Program-made: the position numbers and the translations under genes
Shown: one piece after another, positions 1-6,303 of the stretch
Layout: every line of letters starts with the position of its first letter
Position numbering within the stretch: the stretch's first letter is position 1
NCBI RefSeq assembly: GCF_003478335.1
Contig: NZ_QUFB01000071.1
Span: 1-9,485 of the forward strand
Source: Clostridium sp. AM49-4BH
GTDB taxonomy: Bacteria; Bacillota; Clostridia; Lachnospirales; Lachnospiraceae
Reading direction: 5' to 3'
DNA length: 9,485 nt
Notes under the pieces: model-generated
The model's input: only the letters and a program-made list of their open reading frames with translations
Told to the model about the DNA's origin: nothing
The model's database searches: none

Positions 1-66
1 ATTATAACAGTTTTATAGATATTTAGCTCTCTGAAATTCTAAAAAATCAAGTAATTTTAAGGTGAG

Positions 67-153
67 GTGGAATTTACCCCTGCACTGGAATTTACTTTTT
101 CAAGTTAGCTGAAGGATATTCTCCTGCACTGGAATTTACTTTTTCAAGTTAGC
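67..153. repeat. 44-bp-period direct repeat, two full copies plus a partial one
   Basis: A 31-bp segment occurs twice without mismatch, at 79-109 and 123-153, giving a period of 44 bp. Each copy begins CCTGCACTGGAATTTAC and ends TTTTTCAAGTTAGC. A third fragment, GTGGAATTTAC at 67-77, precedes the first copy. It lies in the intergenic DNA downstream of the last permease gene, is non-coding as far as I can see, and its function is unknown. It does not look like a CRISPR, because there are only two copies and the interval between them is 13 bp. Confidence 0.85.
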
Positions 154-157
154 GACA

Positions 158-224
158 GATTTTCTCCAAGGACGATTTTCTCTCATGGAGGATTTTCTCC
201 AATGGAGGATTTTATCCAATGGAG
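158..224. repeat. Four tandem 16-17-bp repeats with a palindromic core
   Basis: Four head-to-tail units start at 158, 174, 191 and 208. The best-formed unit is GATTTTCTCCAATGGAG, and the other three differ from it at a few positions. The second half of the unit, CTCCAATGGAG, is an inverted repeat (CTCCA / TGGAG around one base), so the array is a row of small dyad-symmetric sites. It begins 4 bp after the preceding 31-bp repeat and ends 39 bp from the permease stop codon. It could be a protein-binding array, a transcript 3'-end structure or a simple intergenic repeat. No T-run typical of an intrinsic terminator follows on the minus strand. Confidence 0.8.
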
Positions 225-263
225 ATATTATATTTTTTATAACGACTGGTTTCATCCTATATT

Positions 264-1190
264 TTAGGAAATAACCGGATAAACCATGATCCATTTTGCT
301 AATATATTCCAAGTGTCGTACTGCATAAACGCCGCTGCCAATACCGGTCCAAATATGAGCACTGCCAAAATCAGGACTCCGACCTTTTTGTTTTGTATAA
401 AATATAGAATACTATAGGTCACGACTGCAAAGATCATTGTATTTACTACTCGAAGTAACAGCGTCAACAAATACCACTGAGCAATACTGATTGTGATGTG
501 CTTTCCTGCCAAACAGGAAATGCTTTGAATGGGTGCGTCCAAATAAGAAAGCGGCGAAAACTGTCGTATCACCATAAGTTCCTCCACGGCAAACAGAATG
601 ACAAATATCAATGTCGCCATAAGGATTGTTCTAAGCTTAGCACCCCATAATCCTCTTCTGCCTTCTCTGGTTACACTTATCGTTGCCAATAACTCTTTTG
701 GCTCACAGCATACTAACAACACGATCAGCAAAAAAACAGACAACATCAAGCCCCACTGCGTTCGATCCATGCGAAATAATTGATCGTAATAACCATCAAA
801 GATTATCCAAGAGCCATTTTTTCGTGCTGTCTCATATTTTTCATAGACCATATCAATTGCTTCATTCTTATCATTCATCATATGATATTCGTCACGATAT
901 TTCATATACTCATCGACGCTGATCTTCCCCTGCGCATATTCATCTTCCTTCTGCGCCTCCTCCTCTAACACAGCGTCCTTTCTCTGTTTCAGCTCTTCAA
1001 TCTCTTTTGCGGTAGATGCCGTCAATCTGCCACCGATCTTTTGATATATTTCCTGCTGCTTTGCAGTATTTCTTCCCTTTTGTACACTAGAATTCTGTGT
1101 CCAAAAGAGCATCAGGAAAGCCAGGTGGATAACGACAAAGCATAGAAGCACTCTACCGTTTAAGATCTTTTTCCATTCAAACCATATCAT
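264..1190 (-). CDS. ABC-2-type transporter permease, probably truncated at its C-terminus
   Basis: This is a 308-residue membrane protein, probably the second permease subunit of the ABC transporter encoded just upstream. A first hydrophobic helix at about residues 13-31 is followed by a hydrophilic, coiled-coil-like stretch rich in E, K and Q (about 40-125). This region should lie outside the cell membrane. More hydrophobic segments follow at about 146-161, 187-203, 235-263 and 268-289. After the second helix it carries VTREGR, matching VTRKGR at the same place in the neighbouring permease, so the two are paralogues. The ATG overlaps the upstream stop as ATGA, and AGAGGTGG precedes it, which suggests translational coupling. 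The paralogue continues about 51 residues further, including a final membrane helix. Here the protein stops at ...VYPVIS, and no frame downstream carries a recognisable continuation. The substrate is unknown. Confidence 0.8.
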   Translation of the reverse strand: MIWFEWKKILNGRVLLCFVVIHLAFLMLFWTQNSSVQKGRNTAKQQEIYQKIGGRLTASTAKEIEELKQRKDAVLEEEAQKEDEYAQGKISVDEYMKYRDEYHMMNDKNEAIDMVYEKYETARKNGSWIIFDGYYDQLFRMDRTQWGLMLSVFLLIVLLVCCEPKELLATISVTREGRRGLWGAKLRTILMATLIFVILFAVEELMVIRQFSPLSYLDAPIQSISCLAGKHITISIAQWYLLTLLLRVVNTMIFAVVTYSILYFIQNKKVGVLILAVLIFGPVLAAAFMQYDTWNILAKWIMVYPVIS

Positions 1191-2379
1191 TTTTTACCAC
1201 CTCTTTTGGTCCACAACAATAGCATAATACATATCCCAATAAGAATAACGGCGATAAGCAGCGGGAAGATCACCATGGAATATTGATACTGTCCTAATTG
1301 AATATACCTCGGCTGCTGCGCAAAATATTTTATCTGAAATAATGAAATCGGATTACCAAGTTTTTCGAATTTTAATAATCGATAAAATTCCGGTCTCGGC
1401 AGGAAATACCGTTCTCCCGAATCCACCAAAAAAATGCTGTTATAAAGTACCACTTCCATAACATCCGGAATGATCCCCAGTATAAAAATGACCAATGCCG
1501 CTAACAGTGCAAAGATTCCTTTGCACGTTAATTTGGATAACAACATGGTGATCACTGCGATGACAATCGTGGCAAGTGCAGCTGCTGCGATCTGTCGCAA
1601 AATATAACCAAAGATCGTTAGTCCTGAAGCACACATTTGATATCCCTCCACCAAAAAGAGCGGACTGCTCCAGTCCTCACTACGCATACCAACAGCAAAC
1701 CATTGATATGCCAAATAAATACCCCAAAAATAAAAATTGGAAATCACAGACCAAAAAACTCCATGCAATAACTTCGTGAGTATAATTCTCTCTCTTCCTT
1801 TGCGGGTGACATGGACAACATCTGCCAAATGACTCTCCCACTCTATGGAAAAAGAATTGCTAAGGACAAAGATGACAAACAAACAAGGCAGTACGCCATA
1901 TAGTTCACAACAAACGGCAGCCGTAAGCTTTTTTTGATCAACAATTGTTGTATTTTTTCTTTATGGTAACCCACCAATTCTCCCTGATAATCAGAAACCA
2001 TCAGCTCCATATTACTGTTTCTCTTTTGGATGCAGTCAATGCAATCGATCGCTTCTCCTAAAAAGCCATATTCGTCAAGCTTCGTACCGGCATATTTCCC
2101 CGGCTTCTTAATTTCTGTTTTAATCGGTGTCCCATCCTCACGATAAAGCTCTGTCTGAAGCTGATCGACTTCCTCCTGCAGCTTTTGCTTGTCAGCTAAG
2201 GAAATCTGTTGGTCTTTCATCTTTGTAAAGAAAATTTCCCTTGTATTTTTTTCAAAAACATATCCGTACTCATTAAAATGCATTAAGCCAATTGCCGCAA
2301 ACGTCAGCAATAGCAACATAAGTAATGTTCCCCAAGTAAGCACATACTTTTTGCTTTCAAATTTCATTCCCTGTATCAT
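1187..2379 (-). pseudogene. ABC-2-type transporter permease split by a -1 frameshift
   Basis: Two overlapping frames together make one permease of about 397 residues. The first frame (2379 to 1843) gives a membrane helix at about residues 13-33, a 100-residue hydrophilic extracytoplasmic loop, then an out-of-frame tail ending at the stop. The second frame (open from 1960 to 1187) supplies the remaining helices, beginning ELYGVLPCLFVIFVLSNS and including the VTRKGR motif shared with the downstream permease. Upstream of 1960 the second frame is closed by a TAA, so the crossover must lie between about 1960 and 1846. The seven-A run at 1929-1935 is the obvious candidate. The start at 2379 has a GGGAGA ribosome site 8 nt upstream and overlaps the ATPase gene by 23 bp. 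The second frame has only a poor TTG start (1882) and no clear ribosome site, so it is unlikely to be a separate gene. It may be a real mutation, a sequencing error or recoding. Confidence 0.75.
1929..1935 (-). other. Homopolymer run of seven A (coding strand) at the likely frameshift point
   Basis: On the coding strand the first frame reads ATC AAA AAA AGC through this run. With eight A instead of seven it would read ATC AAA AAA AAG CTT ACG GCT and continue straight into the frame encoding the rest of the permease. One-base loss in a homopolymer is a common mutation and a common sequencing error. RNA polymerase slippage on such a run could also restore the frame in part of the transcripts. 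The alternative crossover, about 40 bases further on, would join ...LPFVVNY to ELYGVLPC, so the exact point is not settled. Confidence 0.5.
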
Positions 2380-3103
2380 GTAATTTTCTCCCTGTCAAAT
2401 GCAAATAATACTGTTCTAAGCCGGTCAGTTCCTTATCTTCTATCTGCTTCATATAATAAGACATTGCATGGTTCTCCAGAACCTTTCCTTCATTCATAAC
2501 TAATATATAATCTGCCGTCTCTTCAACATCAGAAACAATGTGCGTGGATAAGATCACTGTCATCTCCTTGCCGGCTTCCTGTATCATCCTCTTAAACTCC
2601 GCGCGCTCCTCCAGATCCAGGCCAACTGTCGGTTCATCTAACAGCAGTATTCTTGGACTTTCTAAAAAAGCCTGTGCAATGCCAAGACGCTGCTTCATTC
2701 CACCGGAATAAGTGGCAATCTTATTATCTTTTACATCATATAGATTTACTCTTTGCAGCAATTCATCAATCTGACGAGTGTTCTTACGATCTCCCCCCTT
2801 TAGATAATGCATGTATTTCATCATGTCATATCCGGTAAAATGAGTATAGAATCCGATCTTTTGCGGCAGATAGCCTACCATAGAATGATACCCTGCCAGA
2901 TCATCAAACACATTTTTCTGCTCATAACAGATCGTTCCTGCCGATGCCTTTAAAACAGTGGCGATAATATTTAACAATGTCGTTTTTCCTGCACCGTTCG
3001 GGCCCAACAAGCCGTATACTCCTCCTGAAAACTCTTGTGACACCCCCTGCAACACCGTTTTTTTACCGTATTGCTTACTAATATTTTTAATCTCTAACTT
3101 CAT
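2357..3103 (-). CDS. ABC transporter ATP-binding protein
   Basis: This 248-residue cytoplasmic ATPase powers the membrane transporter formed with the permeases encoded after it. All motifs are intact: Walker A GPNGAGKTT at residues 34-42, Q-loop Q81 (YLPQ), signature YSGGMKQR at 132-139, Walker B ILLLDEP at 152-158 with the catalytic E157, D-loop GLD at 161-163 and switch histidine H188 (STH). The sequence has the compact form of single-domain ATPases that pair with ABC-2-type exporters such as those for antibiotics, lantibiotics or bacitracin. The last 40 or so residues form a short accessory tail after the core. The ATG at 3103 is preceded by GGTGGAGGG with 8 nt spacing. The gene overlaps the next permease by 23 bp. 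The ATPase appears functional even though its permease partner is broken. Confidence 0.95.
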   Translation of the reverse strand: MKLEIKNISKQYGKKTVLQGVSQEFSGGVYGLLGPNGAGKTTLLNIIATVLKASAGTICYEQKNVFDDLAGYHSMVGYLPQKIGFYTHFTGYDMMKYMHYLKGGDRKNTRQIDELLQRVNLYDVKDNKIATYSGGMKQRLGIAQAFLESPRILLLDEPTVGLDLEERAEFKRMIQEAGKEMTVILSTHIVSDVEETADYILVMNEGKVLENHAMSYYMKQIEDKELTGLEQYYLHLTGRKLHDTGNEI

Positions 3104-3107
3104 GGTT

Positions 3108-3123
3108 TTAGCCCTCCACCTTT
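3108..3123. repeat. 16-bp direct repeat, copy 1 (carries the ATPase ribosome site)
   Basis: On the coding strand this is AAAGGTGGAGGGCTAA, identical at all 16 positions to 4087-4102. Here it lies in the short gap between the preceding stop codon and the ATPase start codon and supplies the ribosome binding site GGTGGAGGG. The first A bases are shared with the preceding gene's TAA stop. Confidence 0.9.
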
Positions 3124-4084
3124 ACGGTTGAATTTTATACTTGTCTGTAACATACGAACTATCAACATCGCCCCCTTGTTCATACATGTAAGCAAACACT
3201 ACATTACTCTTAGCTGAATTCACAGATATTTTTTTACTTATTATTTCATTTGGTTTTTGTCTCCAAAAGAAAGAATAATTGCCATCCACCTTAATTGGAG
3301 AGCCATCTACAAATATCATCCCAACATATACCTTCGACTTTCCTAATGCCCCTAAATAAATATGATCTGAATTTCCCATATCTAATATATAATCAAATTT
3401 CGGCATACTTTTTTCTTCTTTCTCGGAAAGCCATACAGCTTCTGAATCATTTTCTTTATCGATCTTACGTGATTTCATATGTATGAACTTTTTGCGAGAA
3501 TTCACTAAATTAGGTAATGTTCCCTTTAGCTTATATACACCGGCGGACTCTCCAACCAACACTTGATCCAGCGAATCATTCGGAATATTATCCGGATAAT
3601 AAATCATAACCATTCTAAGCTGATTATTTTTTCTGTTAAAACTTTTTGCCGAAAATTTAATGTTCAACTTTTCAGAAGAATTTGGGTTCAATAAAAAAGC
3701 ACCTGCCTTTTCTTCCCCTCCTTCGATATGTTCTATTGCTTGATAACAATCGTTCACAAAAACCGCTATAATATAGTTCAACGTTGTGTTACAGCTATTG
3801 ATACATTCAAGATTAAATTCATATTTCCCATCACTACTAACTTCAATTATTTGATCATTCATAATTGGCTGTTCAGCCTTATCGTATAAATAAAACCCCG
3901 CTGAAGTTTGCTTTATCGGACCATCACTTACAGGTGTACTCTCTGCATCTACGCTTTTATGTACTTTGTTCAAATGTTTCTCATTTTTAGGATTCCTGTT
4001 CACGAAAAATATTATACTGCCAAACAGCAAAACACCTATTCCAAATACAATTGCAAACTTAACAAAAATCTTATCTCTAATCAT
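3122..4084 (-). CDS. Membrane-anchored extracytoplasmic protein of unknown function
   Basis: I do not recognise this 320-residue protein. It has one N-terminal membrane helix (about residues 8-29, VKFAIVFGIGVLLFGSIIFF) after a short basic start, with no lipobox. A low-complexity linker (about 30-60) is followed by a hydrophilic domain that should face outside. The outer part alternates short hydrophobic and polar runs, as in beta-sandwich folds. Two stretches look like separate beta domains, about 60-190 and 225-318. Cysteines C94, C98 and C113 in the first domain could form a disulfide. The ATG at 4084 lies 2 nt after the upstream stop, and its ribosome site is inside the last codons of the upstream gene. 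The gene is visibly AT-rich, as are its upstream neighbours. A 16-bp exact repeat brackets it, suggesting it was added between the propeller gene and the ATPase gene. It could be a sensor, an immunity factor or an accessory protein for the transporter. Confidence 0.8.
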   Translation of the reverse strand: MIRDKIFVKFAIVFGIGVLLFGSIIFFVNRNPKNEKHLNKVHKSVDAESTPVSDGPIKQTSAGFYLYDKAEQPIMNDQIIEVSSDGKYEFNLECINSCNTTLNYIIAVFVNDCYQAIEHIEGGEEKAGAFLLNPNSSEKLNIKFSAKSFNRKNNQLRMVMIYYPDNIPNDSLDQVLVGESAGVYKLKGTLPNLVNSRKKFIHMKSRKIDKENDSEAVWLSEKEEKSMPKFDYILDMGNSDHIYLGALGKSKVYVGMIFVDGSPIKVDGNYSFFWRQKPNEIISKKISVNSAKSNVVFAYMYEQGGDVDSSYVTDKYKIQP

Positions 4085-4086
4085 TG

Positions 4087-4102
4087 TTAGCCCTCCACCT
4101 TT
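4087..4102. repeat. 16-bp direct repeat, copy 2 (end of the propeller gene)
   Basis: Identical to 3108-3123. Here AAAGGTGGAGGGCTAA is coding: read as AAG GTG GAG GGC TAA it supplies the last residues KVEG and the stop of the propeller-like gene. The same bases serve as the ribosome site of the next gene. The two copies start 979 bp apart and exactly frame one gene. Confidence 0.9.
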
Positions 4103-5223
4103 TTCGGATAATCGAGACGTTTTTCGCCACTTCCATCCTTCTTAACGCAATACAAATGTGTAGGACGAGCACCCACTTGTCCCTCTTTTAACTGTCCTTC
4201 ATATTGTTGAATTACCAGCCAATCACTCTCCGGACACACGTACAGTGCTCCCATCGCGCACTTTGTAACTTCGTTGCTTTTGTTTGACGCAATATCTAAC
4301 ACTCTCAAAGAAACATCCTCATCATTTAAGATCACCTGATAATAAATCTTGTTGTTTTTTTCATCAATGTTAAATAAATATACCTCATCCAACACCTTTT
4401 CTACGTGATGGTCTGTTAAAGAAATCCGCTTTAAGGTATTTTCCACCTCAAAACGACCCTTTTTATCATATTTCATGCACCGATAATATAAATAATCCCC
4501 ACATATCTGCGGCGACGCTGCCTTTTCATCGCAAAAGCGTTTTTTATCACTGCCATCCAAATTTGTTTGATAAAGTAACAGATCCTCTAAGCAAAAATAT
4601 ATTTTATCTTTATAAAATGTTACATATTCATATGATACCGGTTTATCAAGCACCTGCTCTTCTTTAGACGGATCATCGATAGAAATTCTATAAATGCCAA
4701 AATCATTCATAAAATATAAATATTTCCGGTAGCCCCATAGACCTCCAATATGATTTTTACTTCTGTAAATGCAGGTGATCTCATTATTTTGTATTTTCCA
4801 AATTTCACTATTATCTGTTCCACTGACTGCAAAAACAACATCGCCATAGCTAACCATATAACTTAATTGCTGATTTGTAATGCAATCTGTCCCATTATGT
4901 AAGCAGGAGCGTTTATTACAATAAAATTGTAGTTTTTGTGTGGAATCATCAAAACATAGCATCTGCGAACCGCTATCATCTCTGTTATCTATTACCACTC
5001 CACGTCCCTGTACATATGCCTGATCTCCACCATTTTGAAGATTGCCCGAAGTATTTCCAATTCCGCTGTAATCAACTGCTATGGGATTTTTTGTTTTCGT
5101 TGAATGATCAGCCTGCCGGACATTTTTTTCCACCGGCTTTCTCGTCGCTATTAGCGCCAAAAATATTCCTATTATGATAACTACGCCACAACACAATCCA
5201 ATAATTATCTTTTTGTTTTTCAT
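4087..5223 (-). CDS. Membrane-anchored beta-propeller-like surface protein
   Basis: This 378-residue protein has an N-terminal membrane helix (about residues 6-26, IIIGLCCGVVIIIGIFLALI) and a long outer domain. That domain consists of repeated short strand units such as DKIYFCLEDLLLYQTNLDGS, GDYLYYRCMKYD and NNKIYYQVI. Such IYY/LYY repeats are typical of DUF5050-like propellers in Firmicutes. A cysteine cluster, YCNKRSCLHNGTDC (C102, C107, H109, C114), resembles the CNxxxCxH motif I associate with many Lachnospiraceae surface proteins; it might bind a metal or form disulfides. I place the start at 5223 because AGGGGTG stands 7 nt upstream. An in-frame ATG at 5244 would add seven residues but lacks a ribosome site. 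Neighbours suggest an accessory or sensor role for the ABC transporter. The adjacent cysteines C11-C12 do not fit a lipoprotein signal. Confidence 0.8.
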   Translation of the reverse strand: MKNKKIIIGLCCGVVIIIGIFLALIATRKPVEKNVRQADHSTKTKNPIAVDYSGIGNTSGNLQNGGDQAYVQGRGVVIDNRDDSGSQMLCFDDSTQKLQFYCNKRSCLHNGTDCITNQQLSYMVSYGDVVFAVSGTDNSEIWKIQNNEITCIYRSKNHIGGLWGYRKYLYFMNDFGIYRISIDDPSKEEQVLDKPVSYEYVTFYKDKIYFCLEDLLLYQTNLDGSDKKRFCDEKAASPQICGDYLYYRCMKYDKKGRFEVENTLKRISLTDHHVEKVLDEVYLFNIDEKNNKIYYQVILNDEDVSLRVLDIASNKSNEVTKCAMGALYVCPESDWLVIQQYEGQLKEGQVGARPTHLYCVKKDGSGEKRLDYPKKVEG

Positions 5224-5290
5224 AAAGACACCCCTATTTTCCATTAATATTTAGAGATTACAATTATTGCTCTATCCTGTCCACTCAAGA

Positions 5291-5324
5291 GAAAACACGG
5301 TTGATTTTGTTGTTAAATCAACCG
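5291..5324 (-). terminator. Stem-loop terminator after the secreted-protein gene
   Basis: CGGTTGATTT and AAATCAACCG form a perfect 10-bp stem (5298-5307 with 5315-5324) around a 7-nt loop. On the minus strand it is followed by TGTTTTCTCTT, a moderately T-rich tail. It sits 25 bp after the stop at 5350 and about 75 bp before the next start. The stem has only four G-C pairs and the T-run is interrupted, so some read-through into the downstream ABC genes is plausible. A T-rich tail (CTTTTCTCC) also follows on the plus strand, but no plus-strand gene is seen to need it. Confidence 0.7.
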
Positions 5325-5349
5325 CTTTTCTCCAACAACCTCTCTGCAA

Positions 5350-5745
5350 TTATTCTGAAAGATTAACACTAAAATTTCCAAAATTTGAACTTGTAACATA
5401 AAATTTAGCAGAAATTCTCTTTATTGAGCCTGGCTTATAGTGTTCACCAGCATAAGATACGGTATACGCATTGCTCGCCGACTTGCTTACCCCCATCTCT
5501 CCACCACCGTCTTTTTTGACAATGTTAATATTTTTAATTCCTAATTTCTCAACCTTATTTCTGGCTGATATTTTTAAATAAGCTTGGGAATATGTAGTCG
5601 AACCTCCTTGTCGGGAAATAGAACATGTCACTGATGTCTTACCTAACTTTCCACCTTTCGTTTCATATGCGCCTGCTAAACTTACATTAGCAATCATACA
5701 TGTAATAGCCACAACAGATACCATTTTTTTGATGTTTTTTTTCAT
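5350..5745 (-). CDS. Small basic secreted protein, unknown family
   Basis: This 131-residue precursor has a classical Sec signal peptide: a basic start (MKKNIKK), a hydrophobic core (about residues 8-23), and a likely cleavage after SLAGA (residue 26). The mature part would be about 105 residues. By my count it has 16 K/R against 6 D/E, a net charge near +10. It has one cysteine (C41) and is rich in G, S, T and Y, with alternating strand-like runs near the end (ISAKFYVTSS, FGNFSVNLS), so a small beta-sheet fold is likely. AGGAGG lies upstream of the ATG with good spacing. It is the first gene after a consensus promoter, a repeat-array leader and upstream of a terminator, so it is probably expressed at a high level. 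It could be a bacteriocin-like toxin, a signal or a cell-wall-binding protein. I do not recognise a family. Confidence 0.8.
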   Translation of the reverse strand: MKKNIKKMVSVVAITCMIANVSLAGAYETKGGKLGKTSVTCSISRQGGSTTYSQAYLKISARNKVEKLGIKNINIVKKDGGGEMGVSKSASNAYTVSYAGEHYKPGSIKRISAKFYVTSSNFGNFSVNLSE

Positions 5746-5793
5746 ACGATTTCCTCCTCATATTGATTTGTAATGAAAATAAATATAACAGAA

Positions 5794-5875
5794 TTAATAG
5801 AAACTATTTTTAATAGAAACTATTTTTTAATAGAAACTATTTTTAATAGAAACTATTTTTAATAGAAACTATTTT
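5794..5875. repeat. Five tandem 16-bp self-complementary repeats in the predicted 5' leader
   Basis: Five copies of AATAGAAACTATTTTT start at 5796, 5812, 5829, 5845 and 5861; one interval is 17 bp and the rest are 16. The core AATAG-AAA-CTATT is a perfect 5-bp inverted repeat with a 3-base centre. The copies are identical in the core. The array ends one or two bases from the expected transcription start (about 5877) of the promoter at 5884-5912. The transcript of the secreted-protein gene would therefore begin with the whole array. It may act as a row of operator half-sites, as a row of small RNA hairpins, or as a length-variable leader. Confidence 0.9.
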
Positions 5876-5883
5876 CATTTTGT

Positions 5884-5912
5884 ATTATACAATATATATC
5901 ATTGTATGTCAA
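5884..5912 (-). promoter_or_regulatory. Consensus sigma-A promoter for the secreted-protein operon
   Basis: On the minus strand TTGACA (5912-5907) and TATAAT (5889-5884) are both perfect matches to consensus, separated by exactly 17 bp. Transcription should start near 5877, giving a leader of about 130 nt before the ATG at 5745. A perfect match on both boxes at the ideal spacing predicts high basal strength, which would normally call for a repressor. Confidence 0.9.
5887..5907. promoter_or_regulatory. Candidate operator between the -35 and -10 boxes
   Basis: ATACAAT and ATTGTAT form perfect 7-bp arms around a 7-bp centre, filling the promoter spacer and touching both boxes. A further ATACAAT occurs at 5932-5938, upstream of the -35 box. 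A repressor bound here would block polymerase directly. No regulator gene is present in the window, and AT-rich DNA yields palindromes by chance, so this is a moderate call. Confidence 0.45.
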
Positions 5913-5985
5913 ATATTTTTTTTAATAAAGTATACAATTTTATATATGAACTGAATTAAAAAGCTTAAATGCAATTTACAGCGAA

Positions 5986-6303
5986 TCACTCATACAGCTT
6001 TCGACCTCTCTTTTTTTCTTCTTCCTCCGTTGTCTTTAGGATGTCCTCTTCTAATTTACCATTTTCCCAAAATTCCCACTTTTTAATAATTTTCCGAAAC
6101 CATTTACTTTCCTGACAAGCCATAATAGCTGCCCCAAATCTTGCCAATTCAGTTGAACAAGTCGTTCCCACATAATGTCCCTCTGCTTTTTTACGAATTT
6201 CCTTCACATCATGTAATTCATCCAAATATGCATTGATCTTATCAATGTCATAGTTATTAGCTTCAATCTTTTCCTGATCGAATTCTATTATTTCCTCAAA
6301 CAT
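5986..6303 (-). CDS. Small acidic cytoplasmic protein, unknown function
   Basis: I do not recognise this protein of 105 residues. It has no signal peptide or membrane helix, and it is rich in E, K and I, with long predicted helices (for example EEIIEFDQEKIEAN and KINAYLDELHDVKEIRKKAE). A central segment, GTTCSTELARFGAAIMACQE, is less charged and could be a hydrophobic core. I place the start at 6303 because AAAGGAAG precedes that ATG at suitable spacing. An in-frame ATG at 6345 lacks a convincing ribosome site. The gene follows the radical SAM gene by 87 bp with no clear terminator or promoter between, so it may be co-transcribed. It lies just upstream of the secreted-protein promoter. A protective (immunity-like) role is possible but is only a guess from position. 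Confidence 0.7.
   Translation of the reverse strand: MFEEIIEFDQEKIEANNYDIDKINAYLDELHDVKEIRKKAEGHYVGTTCSTELARFGAAIMACQESKWFRKIIKKWEFWENGKLEEDILKTTEEEEKKRGRKLYE

Noticed and set aside
1187..1882. A separate membrane protein starting at the TTG at 1882
   Set aside because: It lacks a clear ribosome site, begins inside what should be a membrane helix, and completes the upstream permease when one base is restored.
5155..5223. Lipoprotein signal in the propeller protein (adjacent cysteines in GLCCG)
   Set aside because: The residues before the cysteines do not fit a lipobox and the hydrophobic run continues well beyond them, so a membrane anchor is more likely.
5350..5745. Lactococcin 972-type bacteriocin
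   Set aside because: The genomic setting is similar (small secreted protein plus ABC genes), but the mature sequence lacks the tryptophan- and glycine-rich pattern of that family.
5794..5875. The repeat array considered as a CRISPR
   Set aside because: The units are 16 bp and contiguous with no unique spacers, and no cas genes are nearby.
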